A stretch of 64,000 nucleotides of DNA from an uncultured Serinicoccus sp. (GTDB taxonomy: Bacteria > Actinomycetota > Actinomycetes > Actinomycetales > Dermatophilaceae): NCBI RefSeq assembly GCF_947487915.1, contig NZ_CANKYH010000009.1, forward strand, positions 186,001-250,000, written 5' to 3'. Numbering within the stretch: the first letter of the stretch is position 1; each line of letters opens with the position of its first letter. Shown one piece after another: positions 9,741-17,897 of the stretch. Under the pieces are notes generated by a model. It was not told the origin of the DNA. It ran no database searches and saw only the letters and a list, made by a program, of their open reading frames with translations. A program made the position numbers and the translations under genes.

Positions 9741-11516
9741 TCAGTCGGTGAGCTCGCAGATGACGGCGCCGGTGGTGACGGTGTCGCCCACGGAGGCCGA
9801 CAGGCCGCTGACCGTGCCGGCCTTGTGCGCCTTGATCGGCTGCTCCATCTTCATCGCCTCGAGCACGACGACCACGTCCCCCTCGGCCAGGGACTGACCG
9901 TCCTCGACGGCGATCTTGACGATGGTCCCCTGCATGGGCGCGGTGACCGCGTCGCCGGACACGGCCGCGCCGCCACCTCCGCCGCGCGAGCGCTTGGGAG
10001 CCTTCTTGCGGCCGCCGGCCGCCGCGCCACCCCCGCCCCCGAGGGCGAGTCCGGCGGGGAGGGACACCTCGAGGCGCTGGCCGCCGACCTCGACCACCAC
10101 GGTCTGCCGCTCGGTCTCCTCCGGGGCGTCCGCGGTCGGGCCGGAGTATGCCTCGATCTGGTTGTCGAAGTCGGTCTCGATCCAGCGCGTGTGCACGGTG
10201 AAGGGCGCCTCGGGGTCCTCCGGGGCGAAGGCGGGGTCGGAGACCACGGCGCGGTGGAAGGCGAGCACGGTCGGCATACCCTCCAGCTCGAACTCCGCGA
10301 GCGCCCGGCGCGAGCGCTCCAGGGCCTGCTGGCGGGTGCGCCCGGTGACGATGAGCTTGGCCAGCATCGAGTCGAACGCGCCCGCCACGGTGTCCCCCTC
10401 GACGACGCCGGAGTCGAGACGCACGCCCGGGCCCGACGGCGGACGGAAGACCGTGGCGGTGCCCGGCGCCGGGAGGAAGTCACGGCCGGCGTCCTCGGCG
10501 TTGAGCCGGAACTCGAAGGAGTGCGCGTGCGGGGCGGGGTCCTCGAAGCCCAGCTCCTCGCCGTCGGCGATCCGGAACTGCTCGCGCACGAGGTCGACCC
10601 CGGTGACCTCCTCGGTCACCGGGTGCTCGACCTGCAGCCGGGTGTTGACCTCGAGGAAGGAGATGTCGCCCTCGGGCCCGACGAGGAACTCGCAGGTGCC
10701 AGCGCCGACATAGCCCGCCTTCTGCAGGATGGCCTTGCTCGCCCGGACCAGCTCCGCGTGCTGCTCCCCGGTGAGGAACGGCGCCGGCGCCTCCTCGACG
10801 AGCTTCTGGTTGCGGCGCTGCAGCGAGCAGTCCCGCGTCGAGACGACCACGACGTTGCCGTGCTGGTCGGCGAGGCACTGGGTCTCGACGTGGCGGGGCC
10901 GGTCGAGGAAGCGCTCGACGAAGCACTCGCCGCGCCCGAAGGCGGTGACCGCCTCCCGGACCGCGGAGTCGAAGAGGTCGGGGATCTCCTCCATCGTGCG
11001 GGCGACCTTGAGCCCCCGGCCGCCGCCGCCGTAGGCCGCCTTGATGGCGACCGGCAGCCCGTGCTCCTCGGCGAAGGCCACGACCTCCTCGGGACCAGCC
11101 ACGGGGTCGGTGGTGCCGGGGACCAGGGGCGCCTCCGCCTCCAGCGCGATGTGCCGGGCCTTGACCTTGTCGCCGAGCGCGTCGATCGCCTCGGGGGAGG
11201 GGCCGATCCAGGTGAGCCCGGCGTCCATGACGGCCTGGGCGAAGGAGGCGTTCTCGGCGAGGAAGCCGTAGCCCGGGTGCACCGCGTCCGCCCCGGCCTG
11301 GCGGGCGACGTCCAGCAGCTTGTCCTGCACCAGGTACGACTCGCCGGGGGTCGTCCCGCCCAGGGAGTACGCCTCGTCGGCGACCTTGACGTGCAGCGCG
11401 TCGCGGTCGGGGTCGGCGTAGACCGCGACGGAGCCCAGGCCTGCGTCGCTGCAGGCACGGGCGATGCGCACGGCGATCTCGCCCCGGTTGGCAATGAGGA
11501 CCTTGCTGATCGGCAT
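9741..11516 (-). CDS. accA3: Acetyl/propionyl-CoA carboxylase alpha subunit (biotin carboxylase + BCCP)
   Basis: A 591-residue two-part protein. The N-terminal biotin carboxylase has [20 protein letters not shown], the ATP-grasp glycine loop [10 protein letters not shown] near residue 160, and [15 protein letters not shown] near 290. The C-terminal biotin carboxyl carrier domain has the biotinylation site EAMKMEQPI (lysine near residue 555), preceded by a Gly/Ala/Lys-rich linker. It carboxylates biotin with bicarbonate and ATP, then serves separate carboxyltransferase subunits. Two candidates lie in this window, at 13352 and 47955. I chose the ATG at 11516, which has a leaderless-type TAGGGT 7 nt upstream. 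It is the shared alpha subunit (AccA3/AccA) by length and layout. Confidence 0.92.
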   Translation of the reverse strand: MPISKVLIANRGEIAVRIARACSDAGLGSVAVYADPDRDALHVKVADEAYSLGGTTPGESYLVQDKLLDVARQAGADAVHPGYGFLAENASFAQAVMDAGLTWIGPSPEAIDALGDKVKARHIALEAEAPLVPGTTDPVAGPEEVVAFAEEHGLPVAIKAAYGGGGRGLKVARTMEEIPDLFDSAVREAVTAFGRGECFVERFLDRPRHVETQCLADQHGNVVVVSTRDCSLQRRNQKLVEEAPAPFLTGEQHAELVRASKAILQKAGYVGAGTCEFLVGPEGDISFLEVNTRLQVEHPVTEEVTGVDLVREQFRIADGEELGFEDPAPHAHSFEFRLNAEDAGRDFLPAPGTATVFRPPSGPGVRLDSGVVEGDTVAGAFDSMLAKLIVTGRTRQQALERSRRALAEFELEGMPTVLAFHRAVVSDPAFAPEDPEAPFTVHTRWIETDFDNQIEAYSGPTADAPEETERQTVVVEVGGQRLEVSLPAGLALGGGGGAAAGGRKKAPKRSRGGGGGAAVSGDAVTAPMQGTIVKIAVEDGQSLAEGDVVVVLEAMKMEQPIKAHKAGTVSGLSASVGDTVTTGAVICELTD

Positions 11517-11523
11517 GGGGGTC

Positions 11524-11529
11524 ACCCTA
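11524..11529 (-). promoter_or_regulatory. -10 element of accA3
   Basis: TAGGGT on the minus strand, 7 nt before the ATG at 11516, again fitting a leaderless transcript. It indicates that accA3 has its own promoter and is not only read through from the merR gene 84 bp upstream. Confidence 0.5.
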
Positions 11530-11600
11530 GCCGGAGAGGTATGCCGTTCGCGGCCAGGCGTCACGGCCTCGTCGCGGCACCCGCGAGCGGCCCGAGAGGG

Positions 11601-11987
11601 TCACGACAGGCGCGCGACGTCCTCCGCGCAGCGCTGCTCCAGCTCGTCGAGCTCGCGCAGGCTGTCCTCGATGTCGCGACGCCGGCGCTCGAGGTCCGCG
11701 CGACGGTCGCCGATCTGCGAGAGCAGGTAGCGCAGCTGGCCGACCTCGCCGGGCTGGTCGTCATACATGTCGAGGATCGTGGCGATCTCCTCGAGCGAGA
11801 AGCCGAGCCGGCGGCCCCGGAGGATGAGCGCGAGGCGGGTCCGCTCGCGGCGGTGGTAGATGCGTCGCTGCCCCTCGCGGTCCGGGGCGAGCAGCCCGAG
11901 GTGCTCGTAGTGCCGCAGGGCCCGGTGGGTGACGTCGTAGTCGTCAGCCATCTGGGCGATGGTCCACGTCGTCGTGGTGTCGATCAC
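11601..11987 (-). CDS. MerR-family transcriptional regulator
   Basis: A 128-residue regulator with an N-terminal MerR winged helix-turn-helix (WTIAQMADDYDVTHRALRHYEHLGLL, residues 7-32, then RIYHRRERTRLALILRGRRLGFSLEEIATIL). The C-terminal coiled-coil dimerisation helix is LEERRRDIE-like and contains no metal-binding cysteines. The GTG at 11987 is the most likely start. It lies divergent from an acyl-CoA dehydrogenase and a carboxyltransferase, next to a biotin carboxylase, which is the setting of LiuR-type regulators of branched-chain acyl-CoA breakdown. The identity as LiuR is inferred from context. The large palindrome at 12020-12057 is its likely operator. Confidence 0.85.
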   Translation of the reverse strand: MIDTTTTWTIAQMADDYDVTHRALRHYEHLGLLAPDREGQRRIYHRRERTRLALILRGRRLGFSLEEIATILDMYDDQPGEVGQLRYLLSQIGDRRADLERRRRDIEDSLRELDELEQRCAEDVARLS

Positions 11988-12019
11988 GGTGCTTGTCCTA
12001 ACGTCAAGGTCGTTGCGCC

Positions 12020-12057
12020 CATCCTGCTTGACCTTGGCGTCAACGTCAAGCAGGATG
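12020..12057. promoter_or_regulatory. Symmetric divergent promoter/operator of the MerR regulator
   Basis: Perfect 13-bp inverted arms, CATCCTGCTTGAC (12020-12032) and GTCAAGCAGGATG (12045-12057), surround a 12-bp centre. Because of the symmetry each strand carries the same promoter-like pair. On the plus strand this is TTGACC (12028-12033), 17 bp, CAGGAT (12051-12056). On the minus strand it is TTGACG, 17 bp, CAGGAT. These would start transcription about 44 nt before the acyl-CoA dehydrogenase and about 27 nt before merR. MerR regulators bind palindromes inside the promoter spacer, so this is the obvious operator. A second half-site-like ACGTCAAGGT lies at 12001. Confidence 0.75.
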
Positions 12058-12106
12058 GTGAGGACGTCGGCGGGAGTCCCCGTCGCCACCGTCGAGGCGA
12101 GCAAGG

Positions 12107-13303
12107 ATGCGGACACCGATGTTCGAACTGACCGAGGACCACGAGGAGTTCCGCGGCCTGGTCCGCGAGTTCGCCGAGGGCGAGATCGCCCCCCACGTCG
12201 AGCAGTGGGACAAGGACTCCCACTTCCCGGAAGACCTCATCCCGCAGATGGGTGAGCTCGGGCTGTTCGGCCTCAACGCCCCGGAGGAGTTCGGCGGCGC
12301 GGGTACCGAGCACGGCGGCTTCACCTACACCTGCCTGGCGATCGAGGAGCTGGGTCGCATCGACCAGTCGATCGGCATCACCCTGTCGGCCGGCGTCGGC
12401 CTCGGCATCAACCCGATCCTGTCCTTCGGCACCCAGGAGCAGAAGGAGACCTACCTCCCGGACCTGCTGGCCGGTCGCGCGCTGGCCGGTTTCGGTCTCA
12501 CCGAGCCGGACGCCGGCTCCGACGCGGGGGCCAGCCGCACCAGGGCCCGGCTCGAGGACGGTCACTGGGTCGTCGACGGGGCGAAGGCGTTCATCACCAA
12601 CTCCGGGACCGACCTGACCTCGGTCGTCACGGTCACCGCCAAGACCGGCGAGACCGCGGACGGCCGACCCGAGATCAGCGCCATCATGATCCCGGCCGGC
12701 ACCGACGGCTTCGTCGTCGAACCGGCCTACCGCAAGCTCGGCTGGCACATCTCGGACACGCACGGGCTCACCTTCGAGGGGTGCCGGGTGCCGGAGGACA
12801 ACCTGCTCGGCGAGCGCGGTCAGGGCTTCCGGCAGTTCCTCAAGACGCTGGACGACGGCCGCGTCGCGATCTCGGCGCTTGCCGTCGGGTGCGCCCAGCG
12901 GATGCTCGAGGAGTGCACGGCCTACAGTCAGGAGCGGCAGGCCTTCGGGCGGCCGATCGCGGTCAACCAGGGCGTCTCCTTCCAGATCTCCGACCTGGCG
13001 GTCATGGTCGAGGCGGCCCGGCTGCTGACCTACAAGGCCGCCTGGCTCAAGGACGAGCAGGAGGCCGGGCGCCGCGGGGTGGCCGAGGTCAAGCAGGCCG
13101 CCGCCATCGCCAAGCTCTACTCCACCGAGGCCGCGGTCAGCGCCACGCGGATCGCTACCCAGGTCTTCGGCGGCAACGGCTTCATGGAGGAGTACCCCGT
13201 CGCCCGGTTCTACCGGGACGCCAAGATCCTGGAGATCGGCGAGGGGACCTCGGAGGTCCAGCGCATGGTCATCGCCCGCGGCCTGGGCCTGCCCGCCCGC
13301 TGA
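12107..13303 (+). CDS. Acyl-CoA dehydrogenase
   Basis: A 398-residue FAD-dependent acyl-CoA dehydrogenase that oxidises an acyl-CoA to the 2-enoyl-CoA and passes electrons to ETF. It has GFGLTEPDAGSDAG near residue 129, ...FITNSG, and a C-terminal IGEGTSEVQRMVIARGL, whose glutamate sits where short/medium-chain enzymes have their catalytic base (about residue 378). Isovaleryl-CoA dehydrogenases usually have alanine there, so despite the Liu-like context the substrate is uncertain. ATG 12107 has GAGG 9 nt upstream; ATG 12119 (preceded by AAGGA) is an equally possible start and gives 394 residues. It is followed by the carboxyltransferase gene 48 bp downstream and is probably controlled by the divergent MerR protein. 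Confidence 0.9.
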   Translation: MRTPMFELTEDHEEFRGLVREFAEGEIAPHVEQWDKDSHFPEDLIPQMGELGLFGLNAPEEFGGAGTEHGGFTYTCLAIEELGRIDQSIGITLSAGVGLGINPILSFGTQEQKETYLPDLLAGRALAGFGLTEPDAGSDAGASRTRARLEDGHWVVDGAKAFITNSGTDLTSVVTVTAKTGETADGRPEISAIMIPAGTDGFVVEPAYRKLGWHISDTHGLTFEGCRVPEDNLLGERGQGFRQFLKTLDDGRVAISALAVGCAQRMLEECTAYSQERQAFGRPIAVNQGVSFQISDLAVMVEAARLLTYKAAWLKDEQEAGRRGVAEVKQAAAIAKLYSTEAAVSATRIATQVFGGNGFMEEYPVARFYRDAKILEIGEGTSEVQRMVIARGLGLPAR

Positions 13304-13351
13304 GCCAGGACGCCACCCGCCGGACGCCAGCACAGAAGAGGACGGACCTTG

Positions 13352-14917
13352 ATGAGCAGCAGCGCGGCCGACACTCCCGGGGACCCACGGGTTGCCGACC
13401 TCCGCGACCGGCTGGGCACGGCATACCGTGCCTCGGCGGAGCCGAGCGACCGGGCCCGCGCCAAGCTGGACTCCCAGAGCAAGCTCTACGTCAGGGAGCG
13501 CATCGCGCTGCTCTTCGACGAGGGCACCTTCGTCGAGGACGGCCGGTATGCCCACGCGACCGCGGGCACGCTCCCGGCGGACGGTGTGGTCACCGGTCGG
13601 GGTGAGGTGGACGGGCGGGCGGCGATCGTCGTCGCGAACGACCCCACGGTCAAGGCCGGGTCGTGGGGCGCGCGCACCGTCGAGAAGATCATCCGGGCGA
13701 CCGAGGCGGCGCTGCGCGAGGAGCTGCCGATCTTCTGGTTCGTCGACTCGGCCGGCGCGCGCATCACCGACCAGGTCGACCTGTTCCCCGGCCGCCGCGG
13801 CGCGGGCCGGATCTTCCACAACCAGGTCGCGCTGTCCGGCAAGGTGCCGCAGATCTGCTGCCTCTTCGGGCCGAGCGCGGCCGGCGGCGCCTACATCCCG
13901 AGCTTCACCGACCTCATCATCATGGTCGAGGGCAACGCCTCGATGTACCTCGGCAGCCCCCGGATGGCCGAGATGGTCGTGGGGGAGAAGGTCTCGCTGG
14001 AGGAGATGGGCGGCGCGCGCATGCACTGCACCGTCTCCGGGGTCGGGGACCTGCTGGCCGCCGACGACACCGAGGCGATCGAGCTCGCCCGGCACTTCTT
14101 CTCCTACCTGCCCGAGTCGTGGCGCGCCCCGGTCCCCGCCTACGAGGGTGAGGAGCCCGCGCGGCCGCTGGAGCGGCACACCGTGCCGGAGGCCGAGTCG
14201 GTGCCCTTCGACGTGCACGACGTCATCGACGGGTTGGTCGACGACGACAGCTTCTTCGAGATCAAGCCGCTGTTCGCCGCCGAGCTCGTGGTCGGCCTCG
14301 GGCGGGTCGACGGGCAGAGCGTGGGCATCGTGGCCAACAACTCGGCGGTCAAGGGCGGCGTCCTCTTCACCGACTCGGCCGACAAGGCCGCCCGCTTCAT
14401 CTGGCTGTGCGACGCCTACGGCATCCCGCTGCTCTACCTCGCCGACGTGCCGGGGTTCATGATCGGCTCGGAGGTCGAGCGCGGCGGGATCATCCGGCAC
14501 GGCGCCAAGATGGTCTCGGCGGTGTCCGAGGCGACGGTGCCGCAGCTGTGCATCGTGCTGCGCAAGGCCTACGGCGCCGGGCTCTACGCCATGGGCGGGC
14601 CCGGGTTCGGTCCCGAGGCGACCATCGCGCTCCCCACCGCCCGGATCGCGGTCATGGGGCCGGAGGCCGCCGTCAACGCGGTCTACGCCAACAAGATCGC
14701 CGAGATCGCGGACCCGCAGGAGCGGCAGGACTTCATCGCCGCCCGCCGCGCCGAGTACCTCGAGGACGTCGACCTGGAGCGGCTCGCCTCCGACCTCGTC
14801 ATCGACGCCATCACCGAGCCGGAGGACCTGCGCGCCGAGGTCGTGCACCGGCTCCGGTATGCCGCGCGCCGGGACCGGCACTTCTCCACCCGGCACCGCT
14901 CCATCCCCCCGGTCTGA
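13352..14917 (+). CDS. Acyl-CoA carboxylase carboxyltransferase (beta) subunit
   Basis: A 521-residue carboxyltransferase with the two crotonase-fold halves of the AccD/MccB/PccB family. It moves CO2 from carboxybiotin to an acyl-CoA. Recognisable parts are LYVRERIALLFDEGTFVE, the oxyanion region FGPSAAGGAYIPSF near residue 172, and the second-half PGFMIGSEVERGGIIRHGAKM with AYGAGLYAMGGPGF. The AAGGAYIP and GSEVE..GIIRHGAK stretches resemble methylcrotonoyl-CoA carboxylase beta subunits, which fits the MerR/acyl-CoA dehydrogenase context, but acetyl or geranyl substrates are not excluded. The ATG at 13352 follows an AGAGGA ribosome-binding site. Its alpha partner is probably the accA3 product. 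Confidence 0.9.
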   Translation: MSSSAADTPGDPRVADLRDRLGTAYRASAEPSDRARAKLDSQSKLYVRERIALLFDEGTFVEDGRYAHATAGTLPADGVVTGRGEVDGRAAIVVANDPTVKAGSWGARTVEKIIRATEAALREELPIFWFVDSAGARITDQVDLFPGRRGAGRIFHNQVALSGKVPQICCLFGPSAAGGAYIPSFTDLIIMVEGNASMYLGSPRMAEMVVGEKVSLEEMGGARMHCTVSGVGDLLAADDTEAIELARHFFSYLPESWRAPVPAYEGEEPARPLERHTVPEAESVPFDVHDVIDGLVDDDSFFEIKPLFAAELVVGLGRVDGQSVGIVANNSAVKGGVLFTDSADKAARFIWLCDAYGIPLLYLADVPGFMIGSEVERGGIIRHGAKMVSAVSEATVPQLCIVLRKAYGAGLYAMGGPGFGPEATIALPTARIAVMGPEAAVNAVYANKIAEIADPQERQDFIAARRAEYLEDVDLERLASDLVIDAITEPEDLRAEVVHRLRYAARRDRHFSTRHRSIPPV

Positions 14918-15159
14918 TGGACCGTCGACGGGGTGCGCTCCCCCTCCTGCTCGCGGGGGCGGGGGCGGTCGGCGTCGTCGCCGGCCTGGTCACGCTGCTC
15001 AACCGCCCGGTGACCTTCGGGTGGTTCGGCGACGTCGAGATCGAGCCTTACCGGGTCTTCTCCTGGGCCGACGTCGTCGGGCCGATCGCGGTCTGCCTGG
15101 GCGCGGCGCTGCTCACCGTCGGCAGCTACCTCCTGGGCAGGCGCTCTCGGGACAGGTGA
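14917..15159 (+). CDS. Small two-span membrane protein
   Basis: An 80-residue protein. Its ATG overlaps the carboxyltransferase stop (TGATG), so it is co-translated with that gene. Two hydrophobic helices are visible, LLLAGAGAVGVVAGLVTLL (about 9-27) and VVGPIAVCLGAALLTVGSYLLG (about 53-74), with a basic C-terminus RRSRDR. I recognise no family. Its codon use matches the neighbouring genes, so I consider it real. Confidence 0.7.
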   Translation: MDRRRGALPLLLAGAGAVGVVAGLVTLLNRPVTFGWFGDVEIEPYRVFSWADVVGPIAVCLGAALLTVGSYLLGRRSRDR

Positions 15160-15166
15160 GCGCTGA

Positions 15167-15238
15167 CTGTTCACCGACGGCGACGAGCAGGGCTGGAACG
15201 ACGTGCTCGACCGCCTGCCGGAGCACCTGTCGACCTGA
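15167..15238 (+). pseudogene. C-terminal remnant resembling an AHSA1/SRPBCC protein
   Basis: A 23-codon open stretch with no start codon ends in TGA at 15236. It reads ...GDEQGWNDVLDRLPEHLST, which looks like the last helix of AHSA1/SRPBCC-type proteins (the GW..xLDRLxxHL pattern). A stop codon (15164-15166) precedes it in frame. I infer the tail of a deleted gene; the fragment is short and the family match is from memory. Confidence 0.4.
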
Positions 15239-15281
15239 GGCGCCGCCGCACGGAGTCCGCGGCCCCGCCCGGGGTGTCGAC

Positions 15282-15287
15282 TAGCAT
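15282..15287 (+). promoter_or_regulatory. -10 element of the GNAT operon
   Basis: TAGCAT, 7 nt before the ATG at 15295. No ribosome-binding site is visible, so the spacing decides the start codon in favour of 15295 (MPLTSL) over the upstream ATG 15286 and GTG 15274. Confidence 0.5.
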
Positions 15288-15294
15288 GACCGGC

Positions 15295-15894
15295 ATGCCG
15301 CTGACGTCCCTGATTCCCGCGTCGTGGCAGCAGTCCTGGCGCAAGCGCGAGGTGCTGGACACCTACGTCTTCCCCGTGCAGGGCCCCCGTCCGAAAGTCG
15401 ATCCGTCCCGGACCCTCGAGGACGCGACCGAGGCCGTGCTGGACCAGATGCGGCGCGACTACCCCGACGACCTCAACGAGCGCAAGCACCGGCTGCTCGT
15501 GGAGCGGCTGCAGCACCCCGCGGACCGCACCCTCGTCATCCGCGACGAGCACGGTGAGCCGTGCGGCTACTGCCACCTCACCTACGGCGACACCGAGAAC
15601 GCCCGGATCCACCTGCGGCTGCGGGTGTCCCCGCGCCAGGCGTACTTCTGGGACGACCACGTCTTCGTCGCCCACCGGCGGCGCGGGCTGCACGCCTTCT
15701 CCATCGCGCGCCGGCTGGAGCTCCTGGCCGAGGAGGGCAAGGTGCGGGGGGTGACGATGATCTCCCGCAAGAACAAGGCGTCCCGCGCCTCGTATGCCGC
15801 GTTCGGGGCCCGGCGCACCCGCCAGCACGTCTTCCTCAAGGACCGCGGACGCACGCTCACGTTCCCGACCTGGGTGGAGATCCCCGCCCGATGA
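15295..15894 (+). CDS. GNAT-fold acetyltransferase-like protein
   Basis: A 199-residue protein with a C-terminal GNAT-like core. YFWDDHVFVAHRRRGLHAFSIARRLELLAEEGKVRGVTMISRKNKASRASYAAFGARR contains the Q/RxxGxG-like turn (HRRRGLHA) and the later Asn/Ser-Tyr pair typical of this fold. The N-terminal segment RTLEDATEAVLDQMRRDYP is less conserved. The acceptor substrate is unknown. Its stop overlaps the next start as ATGA, tying it to the GNAT/PIG-L fusion, so the two probably act on the same sugar- or lipid-linked molecule. The start is set by a leaderless -10. Confidence 0.75.
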   Translation: MPLTSLIPASWQQSWRKREVLDTYVFPVQGPRPKVDPSRTLEDATEAVLDQMRRDYPDDLNERKHRLLVERLQHPADRTLVIRDEHGEPCGYCHLTYGDTENARIHLRLRVSPRQAYFWDDHVFVAHRRRGLHAFSIARRLELLAEEGKVRGVTMISRKNKASRASYAAFGARRTRQHVFLKDRGRTLTFPTWVEIPAR

Positions 15895-17855
15895 TCGAGA
15901 CGTCGATCTGCCGGACCACCGAGGACCTGGCCGCGCTGCGCGAGGAGTGGGAGGCGCTGGAGCGGCCGGGGGAGTCCTACTACACGAGCCACCGCTTCGT
16001 CTCCGCCTGGTGGGCCAGCTATCGGCACGCCCCGGGCTACCGGTTGCACGTGGTGCTGGTGCGCCAGGAGGGCCAGCTCGTCGGGGTGGGGCCGTTCGCC
16101 TTCCGCCCCGAGAAGCGGGAGGGCGAGCCGGTGACGGTCCTGCGCTGGGCGTCCCACGGCGACTACCTGTCCGTGCTCCACGCCGCCGGCCCGTCCGTGG
16201 CCAGCCCGCAGACCATCTCGGGCCACGTCCTCGCCGAGCTGGACCGTGTCGTCGACGCCGACGAGGCGCAGGTGGTGCAGCTGACCGGCATACCGTCAGA
16301 GTCGGCGTTCGCGTGGCACGTCCGCACCTCCCAGGTGCACCACCGCCGGCTCGCCTTCCTCATCGAGAACCCCTGGATCGACCTGCGCGGACCCTGGTCC
16401 GCGCCGTCCCACACCGGCAAGTACCTCCGCAAGCTGCGGCGCGAGCACGACGTGCACCTGCACACGTTCACCGGCGACGAGCACGGCATCCTGGACCGGA
16501 TCGCCGAGGTGCACCGCGCGGAGAAGAACCACCTCATCGAGACCCACGCGCGCTCCGAGCGGCACTCGCTCTACGACGACGACCGGCGGACCGAGCACAT
16601 CCGTCAGGTGTTCACCACGACCGACGACGCGCTGACCTTCGCGTTCCTCGACGGCGAGGACCCGGCGACCGGTCGCGTGCTGGCCTACCGCACCGTCTTC
16701 CGGGACGGCCGCCGGCTGCTGTCCTGGAACAGCGCCTACCTGCCCGAGTTCGAGCGCTACCGAATGGGGAAGGTGCTCCAGCTGGCGATCCTGGAGCACG
16801 TGACCGAGCACGACCTGGCCGACGAGTTCGACCTGGGGGCGGGGAAGTACCCGTGGAAGTTCGAGTGGACCCCGCACCAGCGTCCCACCTACCGCTACCT
16901 GCTCAAGCCGCCCCGGCCCCCGGCCGCGAAGCCGACGTCGGGGACGACGACGCCCGCCGCGACCCGGGCGGTGACGTCGGCCACGGCAGGAGGCGCGGCG
17001 CGCCCGACGTCGCCTTCCTCGCCGCCCGTGGCCCCCGCTCGCTCGGAGGCCACGCCCGCGCACACCCCGCGGGCCGCCGACGCCGACGACGGGCAGCCGC
17101 AGTGGCGCCGGGCGGTGCGCCGAGGGGTCCGCGCCGCCATCGCGCGCATGCCCGAGCCCGCGGCGCAGCAGGCCAAGCGGGTCGCGCGCACCAGACGGCT
17201 GACCCGGGGGGTGACGGTCTGGTACGTCCCCCACCCGGACGACGAGTCGATCTTCATGGGCGGGGCCATCGCCTCCGAGCCGGACCGCCGGCACGTGATC
17301 GTGCTGCTCACCCCGGGGGAGGGGTCGCAGGCGATCCACAGCCTGCGGCGGCGGCTGGGTAGGGAGATCGGGCTCGACGAGTTCGTCGCCGCGCGCGACC
17401 GCGAGTTCACCGCCGCGGTCGCCCGGCTCGGGGTCGAGCGTCGCGACGTGTACCGCGTGGGGCTGCCCGACGGCGGCATCACCGAGGACTCGGTCCTGGC
17501 CGTCATCCGCCGGCACGCCCGGCGCCGACCAGGAGCGGCGCACCGGACGATGAGCTACCTCGACCCGCACCCCGACCACGCCACGGCCGGTCGGGCGCTG
17601 CGCCGCGCCCACCGGCTGGGGCTGGTCGCCGACGCGAAGTTCTTCCTCCCCGTCCCGCAGGTCCTCGACGAGCGGGCCGAGCGGGTCGTGCTCGACGAGC
17701 GGGCCCGGGCCGTCAAGAAGGCCGCGCTCGCGGAGTACCGCCTCTTCGAGCCGGATGAGGGCCGGTATGCCATCGGTCGGCGCAGCGTCAGCGAGCTGGT
17801 GACCTACCACCACCGCACCCCGGAGGAGCGGGTGCACGGCCCCGAGCTGGACTGA
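15891..17855 (+). CDS. BioF2-like GNAT acyltransferase fused to a PIG-L/LmbE deacetylase
   Basis: A 654-residue two-enzyme fusion. Residues 1 to about 340 are a CelD/BcsL-type GNAT (Acetyltransf_6): EEWEALERPGESYYTSHRF, then GKYLRKLRRE and a C-terminal core with EFDLGAGKYPWKFEWTP. A low-complexity Pro/Ala/Thr linker spans about 340-400. Residues about 440-640 are a PIG-L zinc deacetylase, with the metal-binding HPDDESIFMGG near 447 and DPHPDH near 557. PIG-L enzymes remove N-acetyl groups from sugars (as in mycothiol or GPI synthesis), while GNATs add acyl groups. One chain could therefore deacetylate and re-acylate the same amino sugar. No signal peptide is seen. The start overlaps the previous stop (ATGA). 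Confidence 0.85.
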   Translation: MIETSICRTTEDLAALREEWEALERPGESYYTSHRFVSAWWASYRHAPGYRLHVVLVRQEGQLVGVGPFAFRPEKREGEPVTVLRWASHGDYLSVLHAAGPSVASPQTISGHVLAELDRVVDADEAQVVQLTGIPSESAFAWHVRTSQVHHRRLAFLIENPWIDLRGPWSAPSHTGKYLRKLRREHDVHLHTFTGDEHGILDRIAEVHRAEKNHLIETHARSERHSLYDDDRRTEHIRQVFTTTDDALTFAFLDGEDPATGRVLAYRTVFRDGRRLLSWNSAYLPEFERYRMGKVLQLAILEHVTEHDLADEFDLGAGKYPWKFEWTPHQRPTYRYLLKPPRPPAAKPTSGTTTPAATRAVTSATAGGAARPTSPSSPPVAPARSEATPAHTPRAADADDGQPQWRRAVRRGVRAAIARMPEPAAQQAKRVARTRRLTRGVTVWYVPHPDDESIFMGGAIASEPDRRHVIVLLTPGEGSQAIHSLRRRLGREIGLDEFVAARDREFTAAVARLGVERRDVYRVGLPDGGITEDSVLAVIRRHARRRPGAAHRTMSYLDPHPDHATAGRALRRAHRLGLVADAKFFLPVPQVLDERAERVVLDERARAVKKAALAEYRLFEPDEGRYAIGRRSVSELVTYHHRTPEERVHGPELD

Positions 17856-17897
17856 CGGCGTCGCCCGCACGGGTCCGACCGGCGCCCGGCCGACGGC

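Noticed and set aside
13349..13351. TTG start for the carboxyltransferase
   Set aside because: The next codon is ATG with a well-placed ribosome-binding site.
17856..17897. Possible hairpin between the convergent fusion gene and S9 peptidase gene
   Set aside because: Complementarity is broken and no better than expected in such GC-rich DNA.
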